Positions 15,188 through 24,734 of a DNA stretch of 64,000 nucleotides are shown here, in pieces (the first letter of the stretch is position 1; each line of letters opens with the position of its first letter). The notes below the pieces were generated by a model. That model was not told where the DNA came from. It was given only the letters and a program-made list of their open reading frames with translations, and ran no database searches. Origin of the DNA: Chryseobacterium aureum (GTDB taxonomy: Bacteria; Bacteroidota; Bacteroidia; Flavobacteriales; Weeksellaceae); contig NZ_CP034661.1 of the NCBI RefSeq assembly GCF_003971235.1, positions 1,736,001 to 1,800,000 on the forward strand, written 5' to 3'. A program made the position numbers and the translations under genes.

Positions 15188-16195
15188 CTATACATTAAAA
15201 TCTTTTCTAGGATTAAAAATATAAATTACAAAGAAAAACAGAAGAGCCCCTGCAAGAAAATATTGGTAATAATGATTGGCATTCTGAGATTTCACCATGG
15301 TTTCAGCGCCGGCAGACTTCTTGTTTACGGCATCTATAATTCTGTCCGGGGCTTCATTGATGTTATTACCGTCAATATAAGTTCCATCAGTGGATCCGGC
15401 CATTTTCTTTAATGCTTCCGTCTGTCTTTTTGAAATTACTGTACCTCCGTTGACATCGGTTTTATATCCCATCAGCTGTCCGAATACATATTCCGGAACC
15501 GGAGCACCTTCATCTGTTCCCACTCCTACAGAAGTAATGCTTATACCTTCTTTATTCGCCAATCTGATGGCCGCATTATCATTACCTTCGTTATCTTCCC
15601 CATCACTCAGCAAAATCACTTTTCTGGATCCTTTGCTTACATTTTTAAATTTTTCAGCAGCAGCCTGCATTCCTTTCAGAAAGTCTGTTCCCTGGATCTG
15701 CATAGAATTGGTTTCAATACCGCTGATATACGTTTCCGCAGAATTATAATCTGTTGTAAGAGGCATGATAGACATTGCGTTTCCGGCAAAGATGACGATT
15801 CCTACTTTGTCATTATTCATTTTCTTCATGGTTGCCAGCATCAGGTTTTTGGCTTCCGAAAGACGGCTTGGATCGATGTCCTCAGCATTCATAGAATTGG
15901 ATACATCCAGCATAAAGATCACATTGTTCAGTTTCTGGGTACTTTTTACCTCTTCCGAGCCATTCAGAAGATCAATGATAGAGAAGATCAGAAACAGGGT
16001 CCCTAATAAATATAAGGCAGGAAAAAACTTTGTAAATCCTGAACTTTTTTCAAATAAATTTTCATGAAACTGGCTGCCTGCAAAAATTTCTCTCTTCGTG
16101 TTTCTCCATTTTAAAAAACGAATCAAAAAGGTAGCTAACAGCGGCAGAAGCAACAGTAAAAACAAATACCAATAATTTCCTAAAGACCAACTCAT
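15188..16195 (-). CDS. batB: BatB: VWA-domain membrane protein
   Basis: 335 residues. Two N-terminal TM helices (YWYLFLLLLLPLLATFLI; FFPALYLLGTLFLIFSIIDLL), a VWA domain with a complete MIDAS motif (DVSNSMNAEDIDPSRL near residues 95-110, later TDYNSAET and LLSDGEDNEGN), and a C-terminal TM helix. Its ATG lies at 16195, sharing a base with the batA stop. Von Willebrand A domains in this operon are thought to mediate metal-dependent protein contacts in the envelope. Confidence 0.9.
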   Translation of the reverse strand: MSWSLGNYWYLFLLLLLPLLATFLIRFLKWRNTKREIFAGSQFHENLFEKSSGFTKFFPALYLLGTLFLIFSIIDLLNGSEEVKSTQKLNNVIFMLDVSNSMNAEDIDPSRLSEAKNLMLATMKKMNNDKVGIVIFAGNAMSIMPLTTDYNSAETYISGIETNSMQIQGTDFLKGMQAAAEKFKNVSKGSRKVILLSDGEDNEGNDNAAIRLANKEGISITSVGVGTDEGAPVPEYVFGQLMGYKTDVNGGTVISKRQTEALKKMAGSTDGTYIDGNNINEAPDRIIDAVNKKSAGAETMVKSQNANHYYQYFLAGALLFFFVIYIFNPRKDFNV

Positions 16196-17187
16196 CAGCT
16201 TAAAATTTTATAAAACACCCATCTCAACAATGCATCCAGCACCAACATGGCTAATGCAATCCACAGGAATATTTTGAAATATTCCTCATAATTATACAGC
16301 TTGGAAACCTTAACATCAGATTTCTCCAGTTGATTGATCTCATCATATACTTCTTCCAGGCTACTGTTGGAGGTTGCTCTGAAATATTTCCCTCCTGTAG
16401 TCTGTGCTATTTCTCTCAAGGTATTTTCATCAATGGTTACCTCTGTTTCAGTGAAGATAAGGTCTCCAAAAATATCCTGCGAAGTGGGCATCAGTGCATA
16501 ACCATTGGTTCCAATTCCGATTGAATATACCTTTATATTATTACTTTTTGCCAGTTCGGCAGCAAGTTGTGGAGGAATCGCATTCTGAATATTGCTTACC
16601 CCATCTGTCATCAGGATGACTACCTTACTTTTGGCTTTGCTTTTAATCAGATGATTCACTGCTACGGAAAGACCTTCTCCAATAGCGGTGCCGGGTTCAA
16701 GGCCTGCAGAATTGAGGTTTTTAATTTCATCAATTACCACCTGATGATCTGAAGTCACCGGAACTTTGGTAAAGGCTTCTGCAGCATATGCTACCACTCC
16801 TATCCTGTCATTCGGACGTTTCTGAACAAATTTTACGGCAATATCTTTAAGGGCAGTAATCCTGTCCGGAGTAAGATCCTTTGCAAGCATACTTAGGGAA
16901 ACATCAATAGACAACATGATATCTACTCCTTTTGTATCATCCCTGTCCTGTGAAACCGTGAATGTTCTAGGTCTTGCCATGGCAATAATCAAAGCTGAGA
17001 GAATGATATACTTTGAGATTTTCAATAAGAAAAGTACCCCCTGAATTCCTCCGCTTGGGGCCATATTTTTTATGGTAGGCACTTTTATGCCCTTCCTTTT
17101 GCGTCTTCCGGCATCTTTAATCAGTAACGGAATAAACAGCAGGAAAAGCAGTAAAAACCACGGACTGTAAAACTCAAAATTAAACAT
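16195..17187 (-). CDS. batA: BatA: VWA-domain membrane protein
   Basis: 330 residues. Topology matches BatB: N-terminal TM helices, a VWA domain with MIDAS DVSLSMLAKDLTPDRI (about residues 92-107) and ILMTDGVSN, and a C-terminal TM helix (IFLWIALAMLVLDALLRWVFY). It overlaps the upstream membrane-protein gene by 8 nt and abuts batB. Paralogue of the next gene. Confidence 0.9.
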   Translation of the reverse strand: MFNFEFYSPWFLLLFLLFIPLLIKDAGRRKRKGIKVPTIKNMAPSGGIQGVLFLLKISKYIILSALIIAMARPRTFTVSQDRDDTKGVDIMLSIDVSLSMLAKDLTPDRITALKDIAVKFVQKRPNDRIGVVAYAAEAFTKVPVTSDHQVVIDEIKNLNSAGLEPGTAIGEGLSVAVNHLIKSKAKSKVVILMTDGVSNIQNAIPPQLAAELAKSNNIKVYSIGIGTNGYALMPTSQDIFGDLIFTETEVTIDENTLREIAQTTGGKYFRATSNSSLEEVYDEINQLEKSDVKVSKLYNYEEYFKIFLWIALAMLVLDALLRWVFYKILS

Positions 17188-18076
17188 CCTTTCTTAAGTT
17201 TTCGAATTCTAGATCTTTGGATGATCTTTTCACAAAGTCTCTGATATTGGCAAAATCTCTTTCCATTGTTTCCTGGTCGGGGAATGTTTTGGCAAATTTC
17301 ACCAGGTCACCTCTGAGGAACACATCTTCTATTATTTTTTCGTTATCCTGTGAGATGGTATTATTCTTTTTCATGACATCTATAAGATCGTCGGTAAGAA
17401 GTACATCTGCCGGAAGGCGGTATTGTTTTGTAATGAAGGTTCTGGAAATATCGATCAGTTCTACATAGAATGAACGGAAGTTTCCACCTTCAATATATTT
17501 TTTCTTTTTAAGAGAATCCAGTTCTTTTAAGGTCTGATTGGTAGCCACTACAGGAGCATCCTTCGCTTTTCTCCCCCATTTTATGAACATAATAATAGCA
17601 ATAATGAGTGCAATGGCTGCCAATGCCGCAAGAATATAAAACTTATAAAGCTCCCAGTAATCTTTAGCTTCAAGTTTCACCTGCTTATTATTCATGATAT
17701 CATTGATCTGATCTGCTTTTTGAGCAGTATTAATGACATCAATTTCGTAAGGAATGGTTTTAAGTATTTTATCTCCCACTTTGAATTCCAGTTCCGGAAT
17801 GGTAAATTTTCCTTCCTCAAAAACAGCAAATTCAATCTTTCTTTCGTAAGAATTGGCATTTTGTCCTATACTGTCTTTGGTTTCTTCAAAATGAAATGGG
17901 AGCAGTTCATTTTTGGCTGCTGAAGTTACCTGCTGTTCATTAAGGTTATCTATCTTGATGGTAAGATGGTTTATTTCTCCCAGAGCAAGGGTTTTCTTTT
18001 CTACGTTAGAGGATAATATCTGTGAAAAAGCATTCGCACAGATCAGGAAAGATAATATTAAAAGTATTTTTCTCAA
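17180..18076 (-). CDS. Bat-operon membrane protein (DUF4381-like)
   Basis: 298 residues; signal peptide (ILLILSFLICANAFSQ), a beta-rich periplasmic domain, one TM helix near 148-168 (FYILAALAAIALIIAIIMFI), then a helical cytoplasmic domain with 'FRSFYVELIDISRTFITKQYRLPADVLLTDDLI', as in aerotolerance-operon proteins between DUF58 and BatA. The start codon appears to be TTG at 18076: no ATG gives a signal peptide in this frame. Confidence 0.78.
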   Translation of the reverse strand: MRKILLILSFLICANAFSQILSSNVEKKTLALGEINHLTIKIDNLNEQQVTSAAKNELLPFHFEETKDSIGQNANSYERKIEFAVFEEGKFTIPELEFKVGDKILKTIPYEIDVINTAQKADQINDIMNNKQVKLEAKDYWELYKFYILAALAAIALIIAIIMFIKWGRKAKDAPVVATNQTLKELDSLKKKKYIEGGNFRSFYVELIDISRTFITKQYRLPADVLLTDDLIDVMKKNNTISQDNEKIIEDVFLRGDLVKFAKTFPDQETMERDFANIRDFVKRSSKDLEFENLRKDV

Positions 18077-18134
18077 TGTTAAAATAATAAAGGCAAACGC
18101 CTGATGTTTTTAAGTTACGAACTGAATCCGATGT

Positions 18135-18998
18135 TTATTTTTTCTGAAAATAATTATACAATAATTTTGAATAATCCGAGCCGGTATTGATATTCATAAA
18201 ACTTGCAGAGCTATTGGCAAAATCTTCTTCCAGAGCTCTCAGTTTCTGTTTTTGAGCTTCAGCAAAAGTATACCGCCATCTCGCACTGGAAGTATTGGCC
18301 CAGATTTCTTTTCCGGTTTCCACATCATACAGACGGGCATATCCTACATCTGGAATTTCATTGTCTTTTTCATCATAAATCCTCATGCCCAGCAGCTGAT
18401 GTTTTTTTGAGGCCACTCTCAGCATTTTGGAATCATACTCGTCTTCAAAATCCGAAAACAGAAATACCAGAGATTTTCTTTTAAAAATTCCCATCATATA
18501 TTCCATTGCTTTATCTATTCTAGACTCTGCCGGGACATAATCTGCGGTGAGTATATTACTAATGATGGAAAGAATATGCTTTCTTCCTTTTTGAGGGGGA
18601 ATCACTTTATACACCTTATCTGCAAACAGAATCAGTCCCACTTTATCATTATTTCCGGCTGCTGAAAATCCCAAACTGGCCGCAATTTCGGCGACATATT
18701 CTCTTTTCAGCTGAACTTGGGTTCCGTAATCCATGGAAGCGGAAATATCAACAAGAATCATCATCGTCAGCTCCCTTTCTTCTTCCATAACCTTTACGAA
18801 CGGTTCACGGAAACGGGCGGTTTTATTCCAGTCGATTCTTCGGATTTCATCTCCAAACTGATAGGGACGGACTTCCGAAAAAGTCATCCCCTGCCCTTTA
18901 AAGGCGCTGTGATATTGTCCCATCAAAGCAGCCTCCGTTTTTTTTCTTGTACGGATTTCAATCTGCTTTACTTTTTTTACAATATCTTTTATCTGCAT
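18135..18998 (-). CDS. DUF58 domain-containing protein
   Basis: 287 residues. The N-terminal half holds the DUF58 block 'FSEVRPYQFGDEIRRIDWNKTARFREPFVKVMEEERE', followed by a degenerate VWA fold with DISASMDYG. Soluble, cytoplasmic. Placed between moxR and batA, as is standard for MoxR/DUF58/Bat operons; it is presumed to link the ATPase to the VWA membrane proteins. Confidence 0.9.
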   Translation of the reverse strand: MQIKDIVKKVKQIEIRTRKKTEAALMGQYHSAFKGQGMTFSEVRPYQFGDEIRRIDWNKTARFREPFVKVMEEERELTMMILVDISASMDYGTQVQLKREYVAEIAASLGFSAAGNNDKVGLILFADKVYKVIPPQKGRKHILSIISNILTADYVPAESRIDKAMEYMMGIFKRKSLVFLFSDFEDEYDSKMLRVASKKHQLLGMRIYDEKDNEIPDVGYARLYDVETGKEIWANTSSARWRYTFAEAQKQKLRALEEDFANSSASFMNINTGSDYSKLLYNYFQKK

Positions 18999-19051
18999 AA
19001 ACGAATTCGAGGTTTAAAATTCAAAGTTTAATGTTGAGTGCGGGTTTCGGG

Positions 19052-19510
19052 TTAATCTTTAAACTCAATAGATACATTAGACCACTCATTATCAAACTTT
19101 GTATTGTATTTTTTATAAAAATTGATAGCGGGTTCATTCCAGTTCAGTACCTGAAACACCATTCCGCTGTAATTATGCGTTTTACCATATTCCAGCGTTG
19201 CATCAAATAATTTTTTCCCTATTTGTTTTCCTCTCAGCTTTTCCGTCACTACAAGATCTTCAAGGTATAGCCTTCTTCCCTTCCATGTTGAATATCGGTC
19301 ATAATACAAAGATATTCCTACAATCTCACCTTCATATTCTGCCACAAAAGCTCCCCATACAGGCGATGCTCCAAAACCATCCTGTGTAAAATCATCCAGT
19401 GTCACAGTTACCTCATGCAGCGCTTTTTCATATTCAGCCAGCTCCCTGATTAAATCCAACATAGAGGCACAGTCCTCCTGAACTGCCTTTCTGATGATTA
19501 CCTCACTCAT
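19052..19510 (-). CDS. GNAT family N-acetyltransferase (SSAT-like)
   Basis: 152 residues with a GNAT fold: acetyl-CoA loop 'LRGKQIGKKLFDATLEY' (R/Q-x-x-G-x-G/A) and 'LYLEDLVVTEKLRG', 'VFQVLNWNEPAINFYKKY'. The sequence resembles the spermidine/thialysine acetyltransferase group (SAT2-like). Its start overlaps the stop of moxR by one base (TAATG), so it is translationally coupled inside the Bat operon, an unusual place for an acetyltransferase. Substrate unknown. Confidence 0.85.
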   Translation of the reverse strand: MSEVIIRKAVQEDCASMLDLIRELAEYEKALHEVTVTLDDFTQDGFGASPVWGAFVAEYEGEIVGISLYYDRYSTWKGRRLYLEDLVVTEKLRGKQIGKKLFDATLEYGKTHNYSGMVFQVLNWNEPAINFYKKYNTKFDNEWSNVSIEFKD

Positions 19511-20514
19511 TACGGTGCCTGGATTTTTGCCAAAATTCTGTTGATGATCTCTTCTGTTGTCACTTCTTCAGCTTCAGCCTCAAAAGTTAAGCCCATCCTG
19601 TGTCTTAAAACATCTTTTGCCAGTGCTTTTACGTCTTCAGGAATTACAAAAGCTCTTCCCTTCAGGAACGCATAAGCTCTCGAAGCGATGGCAAGGTTAA
19701 TGGAGGCTCTTGGAGATGCTCCGAAGCTGATATAATTTTTAAGCTCAGAAAGACCGTAATTTTCCGGATAACGTGTTGCAAACACCATATCCAGGATATA
19801 TTTTTCAATTTTCTCATCCAAATAGATCTGGTTGATCAATTCTTTTGCATCCACAATGTCCTGAAGGGAGATGACTGGCTTCACCGTTGGCTGATGGGAT
19901 GTAGAAACCATTCTCATCACCTGTCTTTCATCTTCGAAAGCCGGATAATCAATAGTACACTTCAGCATGAAACGGTCACTTTGTGCTTCAGGCAACAGGT
20001 AAGTTCCTTCCTGATCAATCGGGTTCTGCGTTGCCAATACCAGGAATGGTTTTGGAAGCTTCATGGTTTCATCTCCAATTGTTACCTGTTTTTCCTGCAT
20101 CACCTCCAAAAGAGCCGACTGTACTTTCGCCGGCGCACGGTTGATTTCATCCGCCAAAACAAAGTTTGCAAATACAGGCCCTTTCTTGATAGAAAAATCA
20201 TTGTCTTTGATATTAAAAATCATGGTTCCCACGACATCCGCAGGAAGCAGATCCGGTGTAAACTGAATCCTTGAAAACTCACCATGAACAGCATCAGCCA
20301 GCGTTTTTATCGCAAGAGTTTTAGCCAGCCCCGGTACTCCTTCCAAAAGAACGTGACCATTCCCCAAAAGCCCCACCAAAAGCCGGTCTATCATGTATTC
20401 CTGTCCAATAATAACTTTGTTGATTTCCTGTCTCAGAAGAGAAAATAAGTAGTTTTTTTCCTTTACTTTTTCCGTCAATTGGCGGATATCTTCAGCTTGA
20501 TATATCTCTGACAT
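19510..20514 (-). CDS. MoxR family AAA+ ATPase
   Basis: 334 residues from ATG at 20514; an upstream in-frame start at 20559 would add 15 unconserved residues. AAA+ elements: Walker A GVPGLAKT, Walker B VLADEINR, sensor ATQNP, and arginine-finger region LPEAQSDRF. MoxR ATPases act as chaperones that activate VWA-containing partners; the DUF58 and BatA/B genes downstream are the expected clients. First gene of the operon. Confidence 0.93.
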   Translation of the reverse strand: MSEIYQAEDIRQLTEKVKEKNYLFSLLRQEINKVIIGQEYMIDRLLVGLLGNGHVLLEGVPGLAKTLAIKTLADAVHGEFSRIQFTPDLLPADVVGTMIFNIKDNDFSIKKGPVFANFVLADEINRAPAKVQSALLEVMQEKQVTIGDETMKLPKPFLVLATQNPIDQEGTYLLPEAQSDRFMLKCTIDYPAFEDERQVMRMVSTSHQPTVKPVISLQDIVDAKELINQIYLDEKIEKYILDMVFATRYPENYGLSELKNYISFGASPRASINLAIASRAYAFLKGRAFVIPEDVKALAKDVLRHRMGLTFEAEAEEVTTEEIINRILAKIQAP

Positions 20515-20715
20515 AGCTTGATTTAAAATAAGTGGTAAATTTCTGATAAATACTTGCATTAATCAACACAATAAATGCTATTTTTGAGTTAAAGTTTGTT
20601 AAATATTCCCGTATTAATGCAAGGTCAAGAACTGCTGAAGTCTTAAAACTCAACAGGATTATCCATTTTTTTTCATAAAAATATATAAATTTCGCTTTAA
20701 TCACCCGCTCAAAAA

Positions 20716-20746
20716 TTGTCATTTCCAGTTTATTAAACTATTTTTG
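20716..20746 (+). promoter_or_regulatory. promoter TTG-N20-TATTTTTG
   Basis: TTG (20716-20718) and TATTTTTG (20739-20746) separated by 20 nt, just before the DinB gene. It lies in the divergent region between moxR and dinB. Confidence 0.65.
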
Positions 20747-20766
20747 GTGATTAAAAAAACTGCAAA

Positions 20767-21237
20767 ATGAATTATCATTTTCAAGCGCACAGACAGGTAA
20801 GAAAGAACCTTTTAGACGTGCTTCAGAACACCTCTCATGAAGATCTGATTCTGATCCCGGATGGTTTCAATAACAATATCTACTGGAATATTGCCCATAC
20901 GGTTGCCACACAGCAGCTGCTGCATTATTATCTGAGTGGAAACCCTTTCCGTATTGACAAATACTGGATTGAAACTTATAAAAAAGGAACTTTACCCAAC
21001 TTAAATGTTCAGAAATCTGAAGTGGAAGATTTAGAATTTTTACTCACAGAAACTTCAAAGATTTTAATGAAGGATTACGACAGCGATTTCTTCTCAGATT
21101 ACACACCTTATACCACAAGTTTCGGGATGGATCTGAAAAGCATTCAGGATGCCATTATCTTCAACAACATGCATGAAAGCTTACATTACGGCTATGTAAT
21201 GGCGCAGAAAAGAGCGATTTTAGGAGAGAAATATTAA
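20767..21237 (+). CDS. DinB family protein
   Basis: 156 residues of the DinB/YfiT four-helix-bundle superfamily: the first metal-binding His lies in 'NIYWNIAHTVATQQ' (about residue 43) and the last pair in 'NNMHESLHYGYVMAQKR' (about 138-142), which is the typical H-x3-H spacing. Members are putative metal-dependent thiol transferases or unknown. Monocistronic, with a strong promoter. Confidence 0.88.
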   Translation: MNYHFQAHRQVRKNLLDVLQNTSHEDLILIPDGFNNNIYWNIAHTVATQQLLHYYLSGNPFRIDKYWIETYKKGTLPNLNVQKSEVEDLEFLLTETSKILMKDYDSDFFSDYTPYTTSFGMDLKSIQDAIIFNNMHESLHYGYVMAQKRAILGEKY

Positions 21238-21268
21238 TTCAAGGTTTAAAATTTTAAGATTTAAGGTT

Positions 21269-21634
21269 ATGGGGACGATTGATACGTTTGAGGATTTAGA
21301 GATCTGGAAATGATCCCGACAGCTATGTAATGAAATTTACAGTATCATTGAATCTACTCACCTTAAGAATAATTTTAAACTTAGCAATCAAATTGATGGT
21401 TCTTCAGGATCTGTAATGGACAATATTGCTGAAGGGTTTGAAAGAAACGTCAACTGAGAATTTATACAATTTCTCTCTATTGCGAAAGCTTCCTGTGGAG
21501 AAACCAGACCGCAACTGTATCGGGTTTTTGACAGAAATTTTATTTCGCAGGAAAAATTTGAAAGATTAATTGAGCAGACAGAAACATTAAGTAAGAAGAT
21601 CAGCTCTTTTATAAAAATATTTACATACAACTGA
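21269..21634 (+). pseudogene. four-helix bundle protein (23S rRNA-IVP family), two in-frame TGA codons
   Basis: Reading from ATG at 21269 gives MGTIDTFEDLEIWK-stop-SRQLCNEIYSI..., then [33 protein letters not shown]..., ending at TGA 21632. The frame and all family motifs ([30 protein letters not shown]) are intact apart from TGA at codons 15 and 65. In relatives these positions usually hold Lys or Arg, so single AGA-to-TGA changes would explain both. AT-rich repeats of the form AAGGTTTAAAATTTTAAG flank it. Likely inactivated; recoding of TGA is possible but unlikely. Confidence 0.85.
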
Positions 21635-21726
21635 TTTAAGAGGAACAAAGTACAAGCCTTAAATTTCAAACTTTAGTCAGTAAGTTTTGAAATTTAAACT
21701 TTGAACCTTAAACATAAAATAATAAG

Positions 21727-22485
21727 ATGACAGATAAAAAAGACGATTTTATTTTCGGGCTGCGTCCCGTAATTGAAGCTATTGAAGCGGGAAAAACGAT
21801 TGACAAGATCTTTGTGCAGAATGCACTTCAGGGTCCCATTTATGCTGAACTAAAAGCTATTTTAGCGAAAAATAAAATCCGTCCCAATTACGTTCCGGTT
21901 GAAAAACTTAACCGTTTTACCAGAAAAAACCACCAGGGAGTGGTTGCCTTTATATCAGATGTACCGTTCCATAAAGTGGAGGATATTGTTCCACAATTAT
22001 TTGAACAGGGAAAAACTCCTTTTCTTTTGATTCTGGACAGACTTACCGATGTAAGGAACTTTGGAGCCATCTGCAGAACAGCAGAATGTGTAGGAATTGA
22101 TGCGGTAATTATTCCGGAAAAAGGAGCAGCTCCAATCAACTCAGATGCAATTAAAACCTCTGCGGGAGGTATTTATAATATCAAAATATGTAAAGAAAAC
22201 AATTTGGCACACACCGTAGATTTTCTTCAGCAAAGCGGAATTTCTGTTTATGCTGCCAGCGAAAAAGCTCAGAAACTGATCTATGATGTCAACTTTACAG
22301 AGCCCTGTGCAATTGTAATGGGAAATGAAGAAACGGGAATTTCCAAAGAAGTTCTGCATCATGCTGACGAAAAAATAAAACTTCCTATTGAAGGAAAAAC
22401 TCAATCTCTGAATGTTTCTGTAGCGTGTGGTGCGATTTTGTACGAAGCGGTAAGACAGAAAATGACAGCGATGCCCAATCCTTAA
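21727..22485 (+). CDS. rlmB: 23S rRNA (guanosine-2251-2'-O)-methyltransferase RlmB
   Basis: 252 residues. N-terminal substrate-binding domain ('IFGLRPVIEAIEAGKTIDKIFVQ...GVVAFISDV') and a C-terminal SpoU/TrmH knot with motif 1 'LDRLTDVRNFGAICRTAE', motif 2 'IVMGNEETGIS' and motif 3 'LPIEGKTQSLNVSVACGAILYE'. It methylates the ribosomal peptidyl-transferase loop. Four bases before the next gene's ATG, so it may be co-transcribed with the serine hydrolase. Confidence 0.93.
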   Translation: MTDKKDDFIFGLRPVIEAIEAGKTIDKIFVQNALQGPIYAELKAILAKNKIRPNYVPVEKLNRFTRKNHQGVVAFISDVPFHKVEDIVPQLFEQGKTPFLLILDRLTDVRNFGAICRTAECVGIDAVIIPEKGAAPINSDAIKTSAGGIYNIKICKENNLAHTVDFLQQSGISVYAASEKAQKLIYDVNFTEPCAIVMGNEETGISKEVLHHADEKIKLPIEGKTQSLNVSVACGAILYEAVRQKMTAMPNP

Positions 22486-22489
22486 CGCC

Positions 22490-23611
22490 ATGAAAATACA
22501 ATCACTTTTACCATTACTTTTTGTGCCGTTCGCTCTGAATGCGCAGATCAAAAAAACAGCAACAGACAACCGTCTTGCGACTGATCTTGATAAGATGGTT
22601 CAGAAAGAAGCGCTTGCCTATATGCAGGATCCTGCCCGTGTGGGAATTTCAATAGGCATTTTTAAAGACGGTAAAAGTTATTTTTATAATTATGGAACTA
22701 CGGAACCCGGAAAATCAGAACTTCCCACATCCAAAAGCCTGTATGAGATTGCATCCATTACCAAAACATTTACCGGTACCCTGCTGGCACATGCTTTAGC
22801 AGAGGGAAAAATCAAAATGAGTGATGATATCCGCAAGTATCTGGATGGAAATTATCCTAATCTTGAGTTTGAAAAACAGCCCATAACCATCGGTAATCTT
22901 ACCAATCATTCATCGGGATTGCCGCAGTTTTTGCCGGATCAGTCGGAAACATTCAAAAAACCGATGGACTCTGTTGCTTTGGCACTGTCTGATTTTTATA
23001 AAAACTATTCGAAAAAGAAGTTTTATGAAGATCTTCATCAGGCTAAAATAGATTTTGTACCGGGAACGCAGTATAAATATTCCAACGTAGGAACACAGAT
23101 TGCGGGAGATATCCTTGAAAAAGTGTATCACAAAAGCTACGCAGACCTGCTTTCAGAGTTTATTACCAAGCCTCTGAACATGAATCAAACCATTCTTGGT
23201 ACGAATTCTGCACGGCTATTGACCTGTTATAACGAAAAAGGAAAAGTAATGCCCCGGAATTTCACAACGGTTTTTGCTCCGGCAGGCGGGATTGTGAGCA
23301 ATACAGAAGATCTCGTGAAATACATGCAGTATCATCTGGACGAAAGCAATAAGTATGTGAAGACCTCCCACACGCCTCTGGTAAAAGGTGAAGGTGACAG
23401 CATCGGATTATATTGGAGAATACACAATTATGAAGATAATACCCCCACGATTTATCATACAGGAGGTACTTTTGGCTTTTCGAGTGTACTTCAGATCTAT
23501 CCTTCAAAAAATATGGGAGTTGTAGTATTATCTAATGAATCAGATGGTGAGTCTCAGGGAAAACTGCAGGATATTGCCGATCATATATTAAGAAATAGTA
23601 GTAAAAAATAA
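22490..23611 (+). CDS. secreted serine hydrolase, class C beta-lactamase family
   Basis: 373 residues with a signal peptide (SLLPLLFVPFALNAQ). Family motifs: SITK (SxxK with the nucleophile Ser, about residue 95), YSN (YxN, about 203) and HTGGT (about 326). This is the beta-lactamase/esterase/DD-peptidase fold; without further evidence it should be called a serine hydrolase rather than a resistance enzyme. Probably exported to the periplasm. Confidence 0.9.
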   Translation: MKIQSLLPLLFVPFALNAQIKKTATDNRLATDLDKMVQKEALAYMQDPARVGISIGIFKDGKSYFYNYGTTEPGKSELPTSKSLYEIASITKTFTGTLLAHALAEGKIKMSDDIRKYLDGNYPNLEFEKQPITIGNLTNHSSGLPQFLPDQSETFKKPMDSVALALSDFYKNYSKKKFYEDLHQAKIDFVPGTQYKYSNVGTQIAGDILEKVYHKSYADLLSEFITKPLNMNQTILGTNSARLLTCYNEKGKVMPRNFTTVFAPAGGIVSNTEDLVKYMQYHLDESNKYVKTSHTPLVKGEGDSIGLYWRIHNYEDNTPTIYHTGGTFGFSSVLQIYPSKNMGVVVLSNESDGESQGKLQDIADHILRNSSKK

Positions 23612-23626
23612 AGTTAAAAAAATCGA

Positions 23627-24676
23627 ATGAAGAACATTGCAGCGCTTGCGCTTATATCATCAATAGCTCTTGTATCTTGTAAAAAAGAAACAGCAAAAAT
23701 AACGAAACTAGATCCTAAAACCGGAAAAACAGTAACGGTAGAAGTACCTGCTGATTCTGTAGCGAAAGTTGCAGAAAACCCTGCAATCAAAGATTCTGCG
23801 GGTGTTATTAAACAGACTTTTAAGCTTGAAAAAGGTAAGACTTATCCTCTTACAACCTACCAGAGAGATGTAAAAACGATGACGGACCCTCAGGGAAAAT
23901 CCATCACTGCAACCAGTGAATCTACAGATGAGATGAATTTCGTGGTTAATGATATTAAAGGAGATGTATATGACATGACCCTTAATCTTGTTGCGAAGAG
24001 AAATTCTCAGTCTGCACAAGGGAAAACAGTAGTGGTAGACACAAAGTTACCGATTCCTAAGGAAGATGATCTTAAAATGATCTGGAACGTCAACAAAGCA
24101 CTTACAGGAAATAAACTGGCCATGAAAATGGATACAAAAGGTAATGTTATTTCTATCACAGGATTTGATGCTGTGTACGCTAAGGTAGGAACTGCTGTAG
24201 GGACTCTTATCAAAGATGCCAATCAGAAAGCCAGCGTAGTGGCAAGCCTTAAGGAATCTTTCAATGAGAAAGTATTGAAAGATCAGTTCCATAAAAACCT
24301 GATGATTATTCCTAAAAAAGGAGTGAAAATTGGAGAAAAATGGTCAACTTCTGAAAATGCAGATCCAAGCGGAAATGTAAAAGTAACCTCCAATTATGTG
24401 ATGAAAAGCTTAGGAAACGGATCCGCAGAAATAGCAGTAACGGGAGGAATTCCTAAGAAAACCGAAAAGAAAGCTCAGGGGCCTATCACCCATAGCCTGA
24501 GCAGTGAACTGGTTCAGAACGGAACCATTAAGTTTGACGAAAGCACAGGATGGATTACCAACCAGAATATCAATGTAAAAGCAACACAAGTAGAAACCAT
24601 TTCAGACGGAAAACAGTCCCAATCTATGAAAAGCGTTTCAAACTCTTCTGTAATGGTAAACCCATCTGCTAAATAA
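23627..24676 (+). CDS. lipoprotein, DUF6263-like
   Basis: 349 residues; lipobox ISSIALVSCKK gives a lipidated Cys near residue 18. A repetitive beta-rich extracytoplasmic body follows ('TMTDPQGKSITATSESTDEMNFVVNDIKGDVYDM', 'NLMIIPKKGVKIGEKW'). It resembles Bacteroidetes DUF6263 proteins of unknown role. Fifteen bases after the serine hydrolase stop, so likely co-transcribed. Confidence 0.78.
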   Translation: MKNIAALALISSIALVSCKKETAKITKLDPKTGKTVTVEVPADSVAKVAENPAIKDSAGVIKQTFKLEKGKTYPLTTYQRDVKTMTDPQGKSITATSESTDEMNFVVNDIKGDVYDMTLNLVAKRNSQSAQGKTVVVDTKLPIPKEDDLKMIWNVNKALTGNKLAMKMDTKGNVISITGFDAVYAKVGTAVGTLIKDANQKASVVASLKESFNEKVLKDQFHKNLMIIPKKGVKIGEKWSTSENADPSGNVKVTSNYVMKSLGNGSAEIAVTGGIPKKTEKKAQGPITHSLSSELVQNGTIKFDESTGWITNQNINVKATQVETISDGKQSQSMKSVSNSSVMVNPSAK

Positions 24677-24734
24677 CTGAATTAAATGCATTCAGGGTTT
24701 ACGGTGTAAACCCTGAACTTTAAATTTTAACATT

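Noticed and set aside
21269..21634. TGA recoding (selenocysteine-like) in the four-helix gene
   Set aside because: The positions normally hold Lys or Arg, no stem-loop follows either TGA, and selenoproteins of this family are unknown; mutation is simpler.
21388..21669. 93-codon minus-strand ORF
   Set aside because: Antisense shadow of the four-helix-bundle pseudogene, whose plus-strand frame carries all family motifs.
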